This document shows, piece by piece, positions 1-8,826 of a stretch of DNA of 64,000 nt. Numbering within the stretch: the first letter of the stretch is position 1; every line of letters begins with the position of its first letter. Made by a program: the position numbers and the translations under genes. The stretch covers positions 62,001-126,000 of the forward strand of contig CACKBL010000002.1 of NCBI GenBank assembly GCA_902598305.1, in the 5' to 3' direction. This DNA comes from an uncultured Bacteroidota bacterium (GTDB lineage: Bacteria; Bacteroidota; Bacteroidia; Flavobacteriales; Flavobacteriaceae). Under the pieces are notes generated by a model. It was not told where the DNA came from. It saw only the letters and a program-made list of their open reading frames with translations, and searched no databases.

Positions 1-539
1 TATTTAATTTCCGCACCATTTGAAGCATTCTCAATAATTAAATCATAATTTTTAATATCTCCATCTAGATCATATCCTTCCCATTGAAATGTGACCATAT
101 TAACTGAATTCAAAATAGATTCATTCAAAGGATAAATTAGCTTTGCAGGAAATGGTATGTGATTCAACTGAGAAGGCCCTTCCAAATAAAAGTTTCTAGT
201 CTCACTTAATGCAATATTATCACTTGAGTCAGATTTACTAACTACATACCAACTATAAGGTGCTCCCCTCTCAAGAGTAACTTGAGATGTTGTTAAATTT
301 GTTGTTTTTGATATATTTTCATTAGTTATCTGATTTTCAATAATTAAATCATAGTTATCAGTATGTTTTGATTCTGTCCAACTAAATTCTACCTCCGCGA
401 AATTTGAATTTGAATTTGAAAATAAACAAGTATTATTGTTTTCGGGATTAACTAATACTACCTGCTCGGGGTCAGGGATCGACTCTTTACAAGAGAAAAT
501 TAAAATAAGTACAAAAAATGAGATAAATTTTTTAATCAT
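1..539 (-). CDS. Lipoprotein with two fibronectin-III-like repeats (3' end outside window)
   Basis: The gene reads leftward from ATG at 539 and runs off the left edge, so about 179 N-terminal residues are visible. Residues 1-17 form a lipoprotein signal peptide: two lysines, a hydrophobic stretch, then a lipobox LIFSC with the acylated Cys at 17. Two beta-rich modules follow, each carrying the string NYDLIIEN (residues 62-69 and 164-171), which suggests tandem Fn3-like repeats. A short Ser-Asn repeat (residues 41-46) precedes the first module. The ATG overlaps the stop of the upstream metalloprotease gene (ATGA), so the two are probably translationally coupled. Lipidation and surface or periplasmic location are inferred from the lipobox; no specific function is recognisable. 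A secreted-protein partner role is only a guess from the coupling. Confidence 0.8.
   Translation of the reverse strand, partial: MIKKFISFFVLILIFSCKESIPDPEQVVLVNPENNNTCLFSNSNSNFAEVEFSWTESKHTDNYDLIIENQITNENISKTTNLTTSQVTLERGAPYSWYVVSKSDSSDNIALSETRNFYLEGPSQLNHIPFPAKLIYPLNESILNSVNMVTFQWEGYDLDGDIKNYDLIIENASNGAEIK
403..420. repeat. (TTTGAA)3 hexanucleotide repeat
   Basis: Three perfect copies of a 6-base unit lie inside the lipoprotein gene and encode the Ser-Asn repeat at residues 41-46. A whole-unit gain or loss would keep the reading frame. Confidence 0.75.
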
Positions 540-3500
540 TTCTTTATAAACTTTATTGTTTCAAACCCTGAATTCGAATAAATCTTCAAAAAATAATTCC
601 CAATTGGCAGGATAGAGATGTCCAATTTAAAATATCTAGATGCAAAATCTAATTTGATTTTTTTAGAATAGACAATATTACCAAAAGTATCGATTATATG
701 TATTTCTGAATGCAATGAATCACCTCCAACTAAAATATTTAAATTGTCAGTTGATGGATTAGGATATATTTGTGACTTCGTGTCTATATATATGTATTCT
801 TTATAAGTTCCTTGACAATCCAATGAGGTACTAACTTCTATAATATTAAGTCCCTTAGCTAAATTAAAATCTTTTTCGTTTTCATGAGTTGTAAATTTTT
901 TGCCATTTATATTAACAATGTATTTTTTACTACCTTCAAAATTTAAACTTATAATTTTATTTGACTTGTTAATTTTACTTGTAACATTTAACGGTAATGG
1001 TTCATTTATCTCAGTAGTGTAACAAGTTTGAAAACTACTAATTCTTTCCATTACGCATATCTGATATGTCCCAGGGGTTAAGTTTTGAATTAATAGTTCT
1101 TGATTTGACATTGTAAATGAACGATAATAGCCATTACTTCCAGAAATTTCAACCTCATAATCAAAAACTGCTATTGCAGATATCTCAATTTCTCCATTTT
1201 GTTTTCCTCTACAAGTTGCATCCTTCTTAAAAATTTTGATGTTTCTTTGATCATTTAAATCACACAAATCTCCTATTCCATTATTATTAAAGTCAGCTTG
1301 ATCAGGATTGGTTACAAAGGGGCAATTGTCCTCATCATTTGGAATTAAATCACCATCTGTATTAGATTTTATTTCACCACTTAGACATAGTTTTAATGCC
1401 AAAAATTTTAAAATACCAGTGTCAACTGGGTACTGATCAATAATTCTTAAAGTCCACTCTCCCCCTGAGTTTAAGTTGTAAAAATCCTTAAGATTTCCAA
1501 TTGGTTTATATATACCCGTAAATGGAGGTGCACCATTTTGTATCGGGTTTGGTGACTCTGAATCAAAAATTGTGTTGGTGTAATTAATCCCTGTACCACC
1601 CAAATTTTTTGTTAAAATCACTTCATCTCCTTCAGGTGAAATCAGCATTATTGTTAAGTCTTGAATATAACTATGATCAATACTTAATTCTAAATCTAAG
1701 TCGATGATCTTTAAATTATCTAACACATTTATTTTTACCTCAGTTACCCCTTCCAGTGCTGAAGTTGCATCATTTAAATTGACAGGAATATTATCTGATG
1801 TATACGAATTACAACTTATAACAGTTGTAGAAAATTTTCTTGAATTCGATGGAGGACTATTACCGCAAATATTTAAAGCTGACACTCTCCAATAATAAGT
1901 CTCCTCTGGGTCTAAATTTGAAATTGAAATTTTATTTTCAAAAGTTCTTTCATCTTTAACAAGAGAAGAAAAATCCTCAACTGTACTTAATTCGAATCTA
2001 TAATTATCCGCATAATTAACACCTGACCACTCAAAATTTTGATTGACGTTAGCATTGGCTAAATTATTATCTGGGGAAACTAATTCAGGTGAAGAGATGT
2101 TGTCAGGATAAAAACTTGCAATAAAAGTTTCTTGTTCAGTTGTATTATCGTGGGTCCCATTTAAAAAAATATTATAAGTTCCATAAGGTAATTCATTTCG
2201 ATTTAGAGTAATACTTCCGAATGTTCCAGAAGAATTTAAACTAGTTGGAGATATATTATATGAAATTTGGTTTGGAAAATCTAAAAGTTCAAATTGAATT
2301 TCACCATTAAAGTTGTTGTATGTCTTTAAACTAAATTCGAAAGTTAACTCTTCATCTCCGCAACTAATTTTTTCAGGTTCAATAAAAGGGAAGGCAAAGT
2401 CTCTTTCTTCAATTTTAAATGGTGATGCGTTAACTGCAAAATAAATATTATCATCAGCTGAAATTTTAATTCTAGCTGCTTCGGTTGTTATATCCCCAGG
2501 TACAATTATGTAAGTCTCTCCGTTGTTTGGTATATTTTCAGCTAAAGGTATAGAAAAATTTTCTCCTCCATCAACTGATAAAAATATTGAAACTTTTTCA
2601 GTATTGATAGGTATCTTATCAGTATTAGCTACATCCCAAATTATTTTTTGATTAGATCCAGATTTCCAAATAATATCATTTGAATCATTTGATATAATTC
2701 TAAACGGACCTGCAGTTGCACTAACAAAAATTTTCTTTACATCTTGCGAAATCTGTCCCATACCGTTGGGGTTCGATTCACTTCTGTCCCTGGCCGTAAC
2801 CCCCCATGTTAGAGTTCTTTCTACATTTGACACTGTCTCCCAAGATGAAAAAAGGGTCGGATTTGATGACACTAAATTTCCATTCAAGATTTGAGAAATA
2901 CTGGGTATATACCTTACTTCTCTTTCAGAGGGAGAAATCGATCTATTTATACTTCCTGTAAGAAGGTCTGGTCCAAAATTGGATGCATCTACTTTTCCCG
3001 AATCGAGTTGCTCCCAACAATAAGTCAGATTATCATTATCGGAATCAAACCCATTTGCTTTAAGATAATATGCTGTCCCTTTAGGAATGTAAAAATCTTC
3101 ACCTGCACTTACAGTAGGTTTTTGATTTGAAGAATTAACAATTGAATGACAAGAAACATTGTCTGTGTAAGATTCAATATCTTGTATACTATGATAATGA
3201 AAATAGGGATCACTATGGCGCTGCATATTTTCTCCAGAAACAAATCCTGCATATGACATAATAGTTGAACCGCTTCCCGGCTCTGATGAAACACCAAAAG
3301 GTTCAGGGTCGTAGGCATAAGTATGAGTAGCCCCAAATTGATGCCCAACTTCATGCAAAACAAAATCAAGATCAAAATAATCATTTAAAAAAACTCCGCT
3401 ACTACCATTAGTAGCTGTAAAAGGGTGAGCAGAATAAGCTCTGTCTTTGCTGTCGTTGACACATACATTTCCAACGGAGCCTGCATCTCCACTTGCTTGA

Positions 3501-4366
3501 CCACGATGAAACAAATGTCCCAAGTCATAATTTTCTTCTCCAACTAATGAAGATAAAGTAGAATGTATTTCATTTGAAAAATTTGAGTTGAATGGATCAC
3601 TCGCCTTATCTTCATACATAAGAGATGCATCAGAAACAATAATAAGTCGAATTCCTAAATCTACTTCCATTATTTCATTAAGTCTATTAATTGTTGAGAC
3701 AACTGCAGCAAAAGCATCTTCAGAATTAGTTCCGTTTTGATCATTGTTATCTCCCCAAAATTCGGTGTATTCCCCCGAAGCTGCAATTGCAATTTTAAAA
3801 GATTTAGGTGCTCGGTTTATGATTTTCCTTGAATTTCTTTCATTAAATTTTTTTTTCAAATAATTCATTTTGTATGAATTAGTTTTACAAAATAATTTTT
3901 CTCCTATGTAATTGTATCTGTTTGAACTATAAAAAATATGCTCTGTATTACTATCCTTTAGTGGTTGTAAAAAAACAAATCCTTTAGGTGTTCTAAGAGT
4001 TCCCGAAATACCCTGCGGTGAATAAGTAATTCTCAAAATGACATTCTTTCTTGTTTCACTAAAACCTCTAAAAGTTTTTATATTAGGGTATTTATTCTGA
4101 ATAATTTGGGATAAAGTTTTTGTTTCTTTCAACGAAAAAAGTTCAAGTTCTCCTTTTTCATTTGGAAAATCTATTTTTATAAATTCATCATCTTTTACCC
4201 TCAGAATTTTGCTAGTTAAACTTTTGTTTTTTAAAGATATATTTTTGATGTTTTGACCTACATCAATTTTATCTTCATGTTTTGATAAAGTGTTTATTTT
4301 CCAGTATTTTTGGCAATAGGTGGATTGAAACGTTAATATAAAAAAAACTAAAATTAACTTTCTCAA
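536..4366 (-). CDS. Secreted reprolysin-like zinc metalloprotease with type IX sorting domain
   Basis: A 1276-residue multidomain secreted protease. Residues 1-18 are a signal peptide. A propeptide-like region (about 20-185) precedes the catalytic domain (about 190-410), which holds the zinc motif HEVGHQFGATH starting at 338 (HExxHxxGxxH) and a downstream Met-turn-like SYAG. PKD/Fn3-like beta modules follow, then a P-domain-like region (about 850-990), a thrombospondin type-3-like calcium motif (DGDLIPNDEDNCP, about 1008-1020), and a C-terminal Por secretion tail starting near YPNPS (about 1203). That tail directs type IX secretion and fits the sprA gene in this window. No ATG precedes the signal peptide; TTG at 4366 gives the natural start. 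Function as an extracellular endopeptidase is inferred from family; the substrate is unknown. Confidence 0.9.
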   Translation of the reverse strand: MRKLILVFFILTFQSTYCQKYWKINTLSKHEDKIDVGQNIKNISLKNKSLTSKILRVKDDEFIKIDFPNEKGELELFSLKETKTLSQIIQNKYPNIKTFRGFSETRKNVILRITYSPQGISGTLRTPKGFVFLQPLKDSNTEHIFYSSNRYNYIGEKLFCKTNSYKMNYLKKKFNERNSRKIINRAPKSFKIAIAASGEYTEFWGDNNDQNGTNSEDAFAAVVSTINRLNEIMEVDLGIRLIIVSDASLMYEDKASDPFNSNFSNEIHSTLSSLVGEENYDLGHLFHRGQASGDAGSVGNVCVNDSKDRAYSAHPFTATNGSSGVFLNDYFDLDFVLHEVGHQFGATHTYAYDPEPFGVSSEPGSGSTIMSYAGFVSGENMQRHSDPYFHYHSIQDIESYTDNVSCHSIVNSSNQKPTVSAGEDFYIPKGTAYYLKANGFDSDNDNLTYCWEQLDSGKVDASNFGPDLLTGSINRSISPSEREVRYIPSISQILNGNLVSSNPTLFSSWETVSNVERTLTWGVTARDRSESNPNGMGQISQDVKKIFVSATAGPFRIISNDSNDIIWKSGSNQKIIWDVANTDKIPINTEKVSIFLSVDGGENFSIPLAENIPNNGETYIIVPGDITTEAARIKISADDNIYFAVNASPFKIEERDFAFPFIEPEKISCGDEELTFEFSLKTYNNFNGEIQFELLDFPNQISYNISPTSLNSSGTFGSITLNRNELPYGTYNIFLNGTHDNTTEQETFIASFYPDNISSPELVSPDNNLANANVNQNFEWSGVNYADNYRFELSTVEDFSSLVKDERTFENKISISNLDPEETYYWRVSALNICGNSPPSNSRKFSTTVISCNSYTSDNIPVNLNDATSALEGVTEVKINVLDNLKIIDLDLELSIDHSYIQDLTIMLISPEGDEVILTKNLGGTGINYTNTIFDSESPNPIQNGAPPFTGIYKPIGNLKDFYNLNSGGEWTLRIIDQYPVDTGILKFLALKLCLSGEIKSNTDGDLIPNDEDNCPFVTNPDQADFNNNGIGDLCDLNDQRNIKIFKKDATCRGKQNGEIEISAIAVFDYEVEISGSNGYYRSFTMSNQELLIQNLTPGTYQICVMERISSFQTCYTTEINEPLPLNVTSKINKSNKIISLNFEGSKKYIVNINGKKFTTHENEKDFNLAKGLNIIEVSTSLDCQGTYKEYIYIDTKSQIYPNPSTDNLNILVGGDSLHSEIHIIDTFGNIVYSKKIKLDFASRYFKLDISILPIGNYFLKIYSNSGFETIKFIKK

Positions 4367-4451
4367 AATCTGACTATTTAATATAAAGGTTTTGTATCTT
4401 TCTTGTTGAAAAATACATGCAATACTTTTAAATTAAAGATAAACTTTTTTC

Positions 4452-5381
4452 GTGAAGGTAATTTATGGTATCGATAATTACAAGCCATTAAACTCTTGTG
4501 CTTTAACCATTGGCACTTTCGATGGTGTACATGTGGGTCATCAAAAAATAATTAAGCGTCTTGTATCTGTATCGAAAAACAAGAATCTTCATCCAGTCGT
4601 TTTAACTTTTTTCCCCCATCCAAGAATGATTTTGCAAAGTGACACTTCTATTAAACTAATCGATACCCTTGAAGAAAAAATTCATTTACTTGAAAAACTA
4701 AATATTGGGACCTTAATTATCCATCCTTTTTCTAAATCTTTCTCCAGGATGACTGCGAACGAATTTGTTAGGGATGTAATTGTAAAATCTCTTTCGGTTA
4801 GATATTTAATTATTGGATATGATCATCGTTTTGGAAGGAACAGAGAGGCTACCGTAGATAATTTAATTAATTGCGGTTTTACTTACGGTTTTGAAGTAGA
4901 GAAAATAGAAGCCAAGGAAATAGAATCAGTGAATGTGAGTTCAACGAAAATTAGAAATGCAATTACAACTGGAGACATTAATAAAGCAAATAAATACCTG
5001 AATCGTCCCTTTAGAATAACTGGTAAAGTTGTAACTGGAAACGGAATTGGAAGAAAAATCGATTTCCCAACCGCAAACATTTTTATTACAGAAGATTTTA
5101 AACTACTTCCTAACGATGGTGTTTACTTTGTAAAATCTTCAATCAAAAATCGTTATTTCTTTGGAATGATGAACATTGGGTTTAGACCCACAGTTAATGG
5201 GAAAGTAAGAACAACTGAAGTGCATTATTTCAACTTTAATGAAAATTTGTATGATAAAAAAATAGAAATAGAAGTTCTAGATTTGATTCGAAATGAAAAA
5301 AAATTCAATTCTTTAGAAGATCTTGAAAAGCAATTGGTTAGTGATAAAAAACTTTGTGAAAATTTGATTCAAAAATTATAA
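4452..5381 (+). CDS. ribF: Bifunctional riboflavin kinase / FAD synthetase
   Basis: Makes FMN from riboflavin and ATP, then FAD from FMN and ATP. The N-terminal nucleotidyltransferase half has GTFDGVHVGH at 21-30, the HIGH-like signature, and GYDHRFGRNR further on. The C-terminal flavokinase half has GNGIGRKIDFPTAN and GVYFVK. The length of 309 residues is normal for the family. The start is GTG at 4452; no in-frame ATG fits the N-terminus. It is the first gene of a rightward run with serS (29-base gap) and diverges from the metalloprotease gene. The upstream region has TTG at 4406 and TACTTTTA near 4423, a weak match to the flavobacterial promoter. Confidence 0.95.
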   Translation: MKVIYGIDNYKPLNSCALTIGTFDGVHVGHQKIIKRLVSVSKNKNLHPVVLTFFPHPRMILQSDTSIKLIDTLEEKIHLLEKLNIGTLIIHPFSKSFSRMTANEFVRDVIVKSLSVRYLIIGYDHRFGRNREATVDNLINCGFTYGFEVEKIEAKEIESVNVSSTKIRNAITTGDINKANKYLNRPFRITGKVVTGNGIGRKIDFPTANIFITEDFKLLPNDGVYFVKSSIKNRYFFGMMNIGFRPTVNGKVRTTEVHYFNFNENLYDKKIEIEVLDLIRNEKKFNSLEDLEKQLVSDKKLCENLIQKL

Positions 5382-5392
5382 AATCAATAGTT

Positions 5393-5400
5393 TATCTTTG
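5393..5400 (+). promoter_or_regulatory. Putative -7 box TATCTTTG before serS
   Basis: An exact match to the Bacteroidota -7 consensus TAnnTTTG, ending 10 bases before the serS ATG. A TTG at 5364-5366 is somewhat far (26-base spacer) to be the -33 element, so support rests on the -7 box alone. It would give a very short leader. Confidence 0.4.
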
Positions 5401-5410
5401 AATAAGAAAA

Positions 5411-6682
5411 ATGGTACCATTACAATTTTTAAGGGAAAACAAAAAGGCAATAATTCAAAGCTTAATGAAAAGAGGGATTGATTACGAACCAGTTATTGAT
5501 AGGGTTCTTAAGTTGGATATTCAAAGAAGAGAGACACAAACTCAAATGGATTCAAGCCTCTCAGAGTCAAATAAATTATCGAAGTTAATTGGCGAACAAA
5601 TCAAATCAGGAGACCTATCCCAGGTTAAATCACTTAAAGAAAGGAATTTTCAGTTAAAGAATCAAAATAAAATATACCTAAATGATTTAAATGAAATAAA
5701 GAAATCATTGTTAGAAGAAAGATGTAACATACCTAATCCACCTTTAAACAAAGTTGTAAAAGGTAAAAATTCAGATGATAACGAAATAATCAAAGAAGTT
5801 TTAAAATTAGACAAAACTCAACCTAAATTACTTTCTCATTGGGATTTAGGCAAAAAGTACGATATAATAGATTTTGAACTAGGTGTCAAAATTACAGCTG
5901 CAGGATTTCCAGTTTACAAAGGAAAAGGTGCTAAGTTACAAAGAGCATTGGTTAACTTTTTTTTGGATAAAAATACCAATGAAGGTTACCAAGAGGTTCA
6001 GGTCCCTCATCTTGTTAACTATCAGTCAGCATTTTCTACAGGACAGTTGCCTGATAAAGAAGGTCAAATGTATTTCTTAGAAAAAGAGAATCTATATTTA
6101 ATCCCTACCGCAGAAGTCCCTATAACAAATATTTACAGAGGCGTTACGTTGGATGAATCACATTTGCCAATTACTCTTACAGGTTACACTCCTTGTTTTA
6201 GGAGGGAAGCTGGAAGCTATGGTAAAGACGTAAGAGGACTGAATAGGCTTCATCAATTTGATAAAGTAGAAATAGTAAGATTAGAGAAGGAAGATAAATC
6301 TTTAGAAGCCCTTTCAAAAATGGTAGAACACGTCGAAAAAATTGTAAATGAACTTGGACTTCCGTATCGTATTCTGAGATTGTGTGGAGGTGATTTGGGT
6401 TTTACATCCGCATGTACGTATGATTTCGAATTATTTTCGGCAGCACAAAACAAATGGTTGGAAATTAGTTCGGTTTCCACTTTTGAGAATTTTCAGTCAG
6501 AAAGATTGGGAATTAAATACAAATCGAAAAATGGAGTGAAAAAAAATGTTCACACTTTAAATGGAAGTGCACTAGCTATACCCAGGGTAATGGCATCAAT
6601 ACTAGAAAATTGTCAAAGTGAAAATGGGATCAAGATACCTAATTGTCTTATCCCATACACTGGATTTGAAATCATAAATTGA
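5411..6682 (+). CDS. serS: Serine-tRNA ligase
   Basis: Charges tRNA-Ser with serine in the cytoplasm. The N-terminal about 110 residues are the charged two-helix coiled-coil arm that holds the tRNA long arm. The class II catalytic core follows, with motif 2 around CFRREAGSYGKDVRGLNRLH (about 260-280) and motif 3 around NGSALAIPR (about 382-390). At 423 residues it has the usual length and appears intact. It starts at ATG 5411 and precedes rsmA by 10 bases in an apparent ribF-serS-rsmA-mgtE unit. Confidence 0.97.
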   Translation: MVPLQFLRENKKAIIQSLMKRGIDYEPVIDRVLKLDIQRRETQTQMDSSLSESNKLSKLIGEQIKSGDLSQVKSLKERNFQLKNQNKIYLNDLNEIKKSLLEERCNIPNPPLNKVVKGKNSDDNEIIKEVLKLDKTQPKLLSHWDLGKKYDIIDFELGVKITAAGFPVYKGKGAKLQRALVNFFLDKNTNEGYQEVQVPHLVNYQSAFSTGQLPDKEGQMYFLEKENLYLIPTAEVPITNIYRGVTLDESHLPITLTGYTPCFRREAGSYGKDVRGLNRLHQFDKVEIVRLEKEDKSLEALSKMVEHVEKIVNELGLPYRILRLCGGDLGFTSACTYDFELFSAAQNKWLEISSVSTFENFQSERLGIKYKSKNGVKKNVHTLNGSALAIPRVMASILENCQSENGIKIPNCLIPYTGFEIIN

Positions 6683-6692
6683 ATTTCTCAAG

Positions 6693-7475
6693 ATGGATTT
6701 TTTTAATCCCAAAAAAACTTTAGGTCAGCATTTTTTAAAAGACTTAAAAATTGCAGACAAAATAGTTCACTCTCTTAATCGAGATAAGAAAGACTTAATA
6801 ATTGAAATAGGTCCTGGAAAAGGAATTTTAACTGAGAGATTAATTCAAAAATATTCAAATTTGTATTTAATTGAGATTGATAAGGATTTATTACCTCTTT
6901 TGAAATTGAAATTTCCCAAACTTGAAAAAAAAATATTAAATGTTGATTTTTTAAAGTTTAATTTCGATGACTTTTTTAAGAAAAAAAATATTTCAATAAT
7001 AGGTAACTTCCCGTACAACATATCTTCTCAAATAATTTTTAAAGTTATTGATAACAAAGACCATATAGATTGCTTAGTAGGAATGTTTCAAAAAGAGGTA
7101 GCAAAAAGAATTTGTGAAAAACAAGGGTCAAAGACTTATGGTATAATATCTGTTTTGACTCAGTTATATTTTGATGTCAAGTATTTATTTACCGTATCTC
7201 CAGAAGTTTTCACCCCTAAACCAAAAGTGTTTTCGGGAGTTATATATTTAAAGAAAAAAAAGGGGAAACTAATTAGTTGTAATAAAGATTTATTACATAA
7301 AATTGTAAAAGCCAGCTTTCAACAAAGAAGAAAGACACTAAGGAATAGCCTTAAATCTTTTAGGATTCCAAAAAGTATCACAGAAGATAGTATATTTGAT
7401 TTAAGACCCGAGAAAATTTCAGGGAAAGGCTTTATAGCACTAACCGAACTGATTGAAAATGGAAAAGCTACATGA
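6693..7475 (+). CDS. rsmA: 16S rRNA (adenine1518/1519-N6)-dimethyltransferase
   Basis: Dimethylates two adjacent adenines in the 3'-terminal hairpin of 16S rRNA using S-adenosylmethionine (KsgA family). The N-terminus KKTLGQHFL is the family hallmark. SAM motif I is IEIGPGKG at 37-44 and the catalytic motif NFPY is at 105-108. The basic C-terminal part contains FQQRRKTLRNSL, also typical. At 260 residues it is full length. Its last codons overlap the start of mgtE by 17 bases, so the two are co-translated. Confidence 0.97.
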   Translation: MDFFNPKKTLGQHFLKDLKIADKIVHSLNRDKKDLIIEIGPGKGILTERLIQKYSNLYLIEIDKDLLPLLKLKFPKLEKKILNVDFLKFNFDDFFKKKNISIIGNFPYNISSQIIFKVIDNKDHIDCLVGMFQKEVAKRICEKQGSKTYGIISVLTQLYFDVKYLFTVSPEVFTPKPKVFSGVIYLKKKKGKLISCNKDLLHKIVKASFQQRRKTLRNSLKSFRIPKSITEDSIFDLRPEKISGKGFIALTELIENGKAT

Positions 7476-8817
7476 AAATGACCTCTTTTTAGAGAAAATT
7501 AAAACCCTTATCAATGAAAATAAAAATGAAGTTCTTAAGAAAGAATTAAGCAATTTTCATTATGCCGATGTAGCAGAGATAATAAAGCAGATTTCGTTAG
7601 ATGAAGCTATTCACATCGTAAAGCTTTTAGAAAGTGATATAAGTGCTGAAGCACTTGCTGAAGTTGACGAAAGTTTTAGGGAAAGAATTATACGTAAACT
7701 TTCGGCCAAAGAAATCGCTGAAGAGATAGAGGAACTAGATACTGACGACGCAGCTGATTTAGTTGGTGAATTACCAGAAGTCTTGCAAGAAAAAGTTTTA
7801 TCAAAAATTGAAGACACTGAGCACTCTCAAGACATAAGGGAACTTTTAAATTATAAAGAAGGAACAGCCGGGGCACTCATGGCGAAAGAACTTGTCAGTG
7901 TTAACGAAAATCTAAGTGTGATAAACTGTGTTAGAGAAATGAGGAAGCAAGCCAAAGAGGTTACTAGAGTTCACTCTATTTATGTTATCAATTCAAAAAA
8001 TAAATTACTTGGCAGATTGTCCTTAAAAGACCTATTAACAGCTAGCACAAACTCTAAAGTTAAAAACATATATATCCCTAACGTAGATTTTGTAAATGTT
8101 AATGAAGATGTTAATGAAGTTGCAAATATTATGTCAAAGTATGACTTGGAAGCAATACCGGTAGTGAATGATAAAAAACAATTACTTGGAAGAATTACTA
8201 TTGATGATGTATTAGATATCATTAAAGAGGAGGCCGATAAAGATTATCAACTTGCTGCAGGAATCTCAAAAGAGGTTGAAGCCAACGACAACATATTTCA
8301 ACTTACCCGAGCAAGGCTTCCATGGCTTTTTTTAGGACTCATAGGAGGATTAGGCAGTGTATTTATTTTAAAGGATTTTGAAGAAATTATGATAAAATCA
8401 GAACTTAGAAGTCTTTTTTTCTATACACCTTTGATTGCAGCGATGGCAGGTAACGTCGGGGTACAGTCTTCTGCAATAATTGTTCAAGGCATTGCAAATC
8501 AAGTTATTAAAGGCTCACTTATTAATAGATTATTTAAAGAAATAGGTTTAGGATTAATCAATGGTCTAATTCTTTCTATAGTTTTAATAATTTTTGGCGA
8601 AATAATCAATCAAGATATGCTCTTAAGTTTGACTGTAGCAGGTTCAATGATGAGTGTCATTATTTTATCCGCTTTAATAGGAACATTCGTCCCCATCATT
8701 TTACATAGAAAGGGTTTTGATCCAGCAATTGCAACAGGTCCGTTCATTACCACGGCTAATGATATTTTTGGAATATTTCTTTTCTTTTATATTGCAAAAT
8801 CAATTCTAGGATTTTAA
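7459..8817 (+). CDS. mgtE: Magnesium transporter MgtE
   Basis: Inner-membrane Mg2+ channel gated by cytosolic magnesium. An acidic N-domain of helical repeats (about 1-130) is followed by a tandem CBS pair (about 135-260), then a pore domain with about five membrane helices (about 285-450) containing GNVGVQSS and the late TGPFITTANDIFG stretch found in the family. I chose ATG at 7459 (MEKLHEND, 452 residues) over an in-frame TTG six bases upstream. The start lies inside the end of rsmA, a coupled arrangement seen in related genomes. A hydroxyacid dehydrogenase gene follows 9 bases downstream. Confidence 0.95.
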   Translation: MEKLHENDLFLEKIKTLINENKNEVLKKELSNFHYADVAEIIKQISLDEAIHIVKLLESDISAEALAEVDESFRERIIRKLSAKEIAEEIEELDTDDAADLVGELPEVLQEKVLSKIEDTEHSQDIRELLNYKEGTAGALMAKELVSVNENLSVINCVREMRKQAKEVTRVHSIYVINSKNKLLGRLSLKDLLTASTNSKVKNIYIPNVDFVNVNEDVNEVANIMSKYDLEAIPVVNDKKQLLGRITIDDVLDIIKEEADKDYQLAAGISKEVEANDNIFQLTRARLPWLFLGLIGGLGSVFILKDFEEIMIKSELRSLFFYTPLIAAMAGNVGVQSSAIIVQGIANQVIKGSLINRLFKEIGLGLINGLILSIVLIIFGEIINQDMLLSLTVAGSMMSVIILSALIGTFVPIILHRKGFDPAIATGPFITTANDIFGIFLFFYIAKSILGF

Positions 8818-8826
8818 TTCTTTAAG

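Noticed and set aside
403-420. Short repeats as a possible CRISPR or mobile-element end
   Set aside because: Three adjacent 6-base units inside a coding region, with no spacers, cas genes or transposase nearby.
3109-3384. 91-residue leftward frame inside the metalloprotease gene
   Set aside because: It is an alternate frame over the zinc-binding catalytic region of the intact protease.
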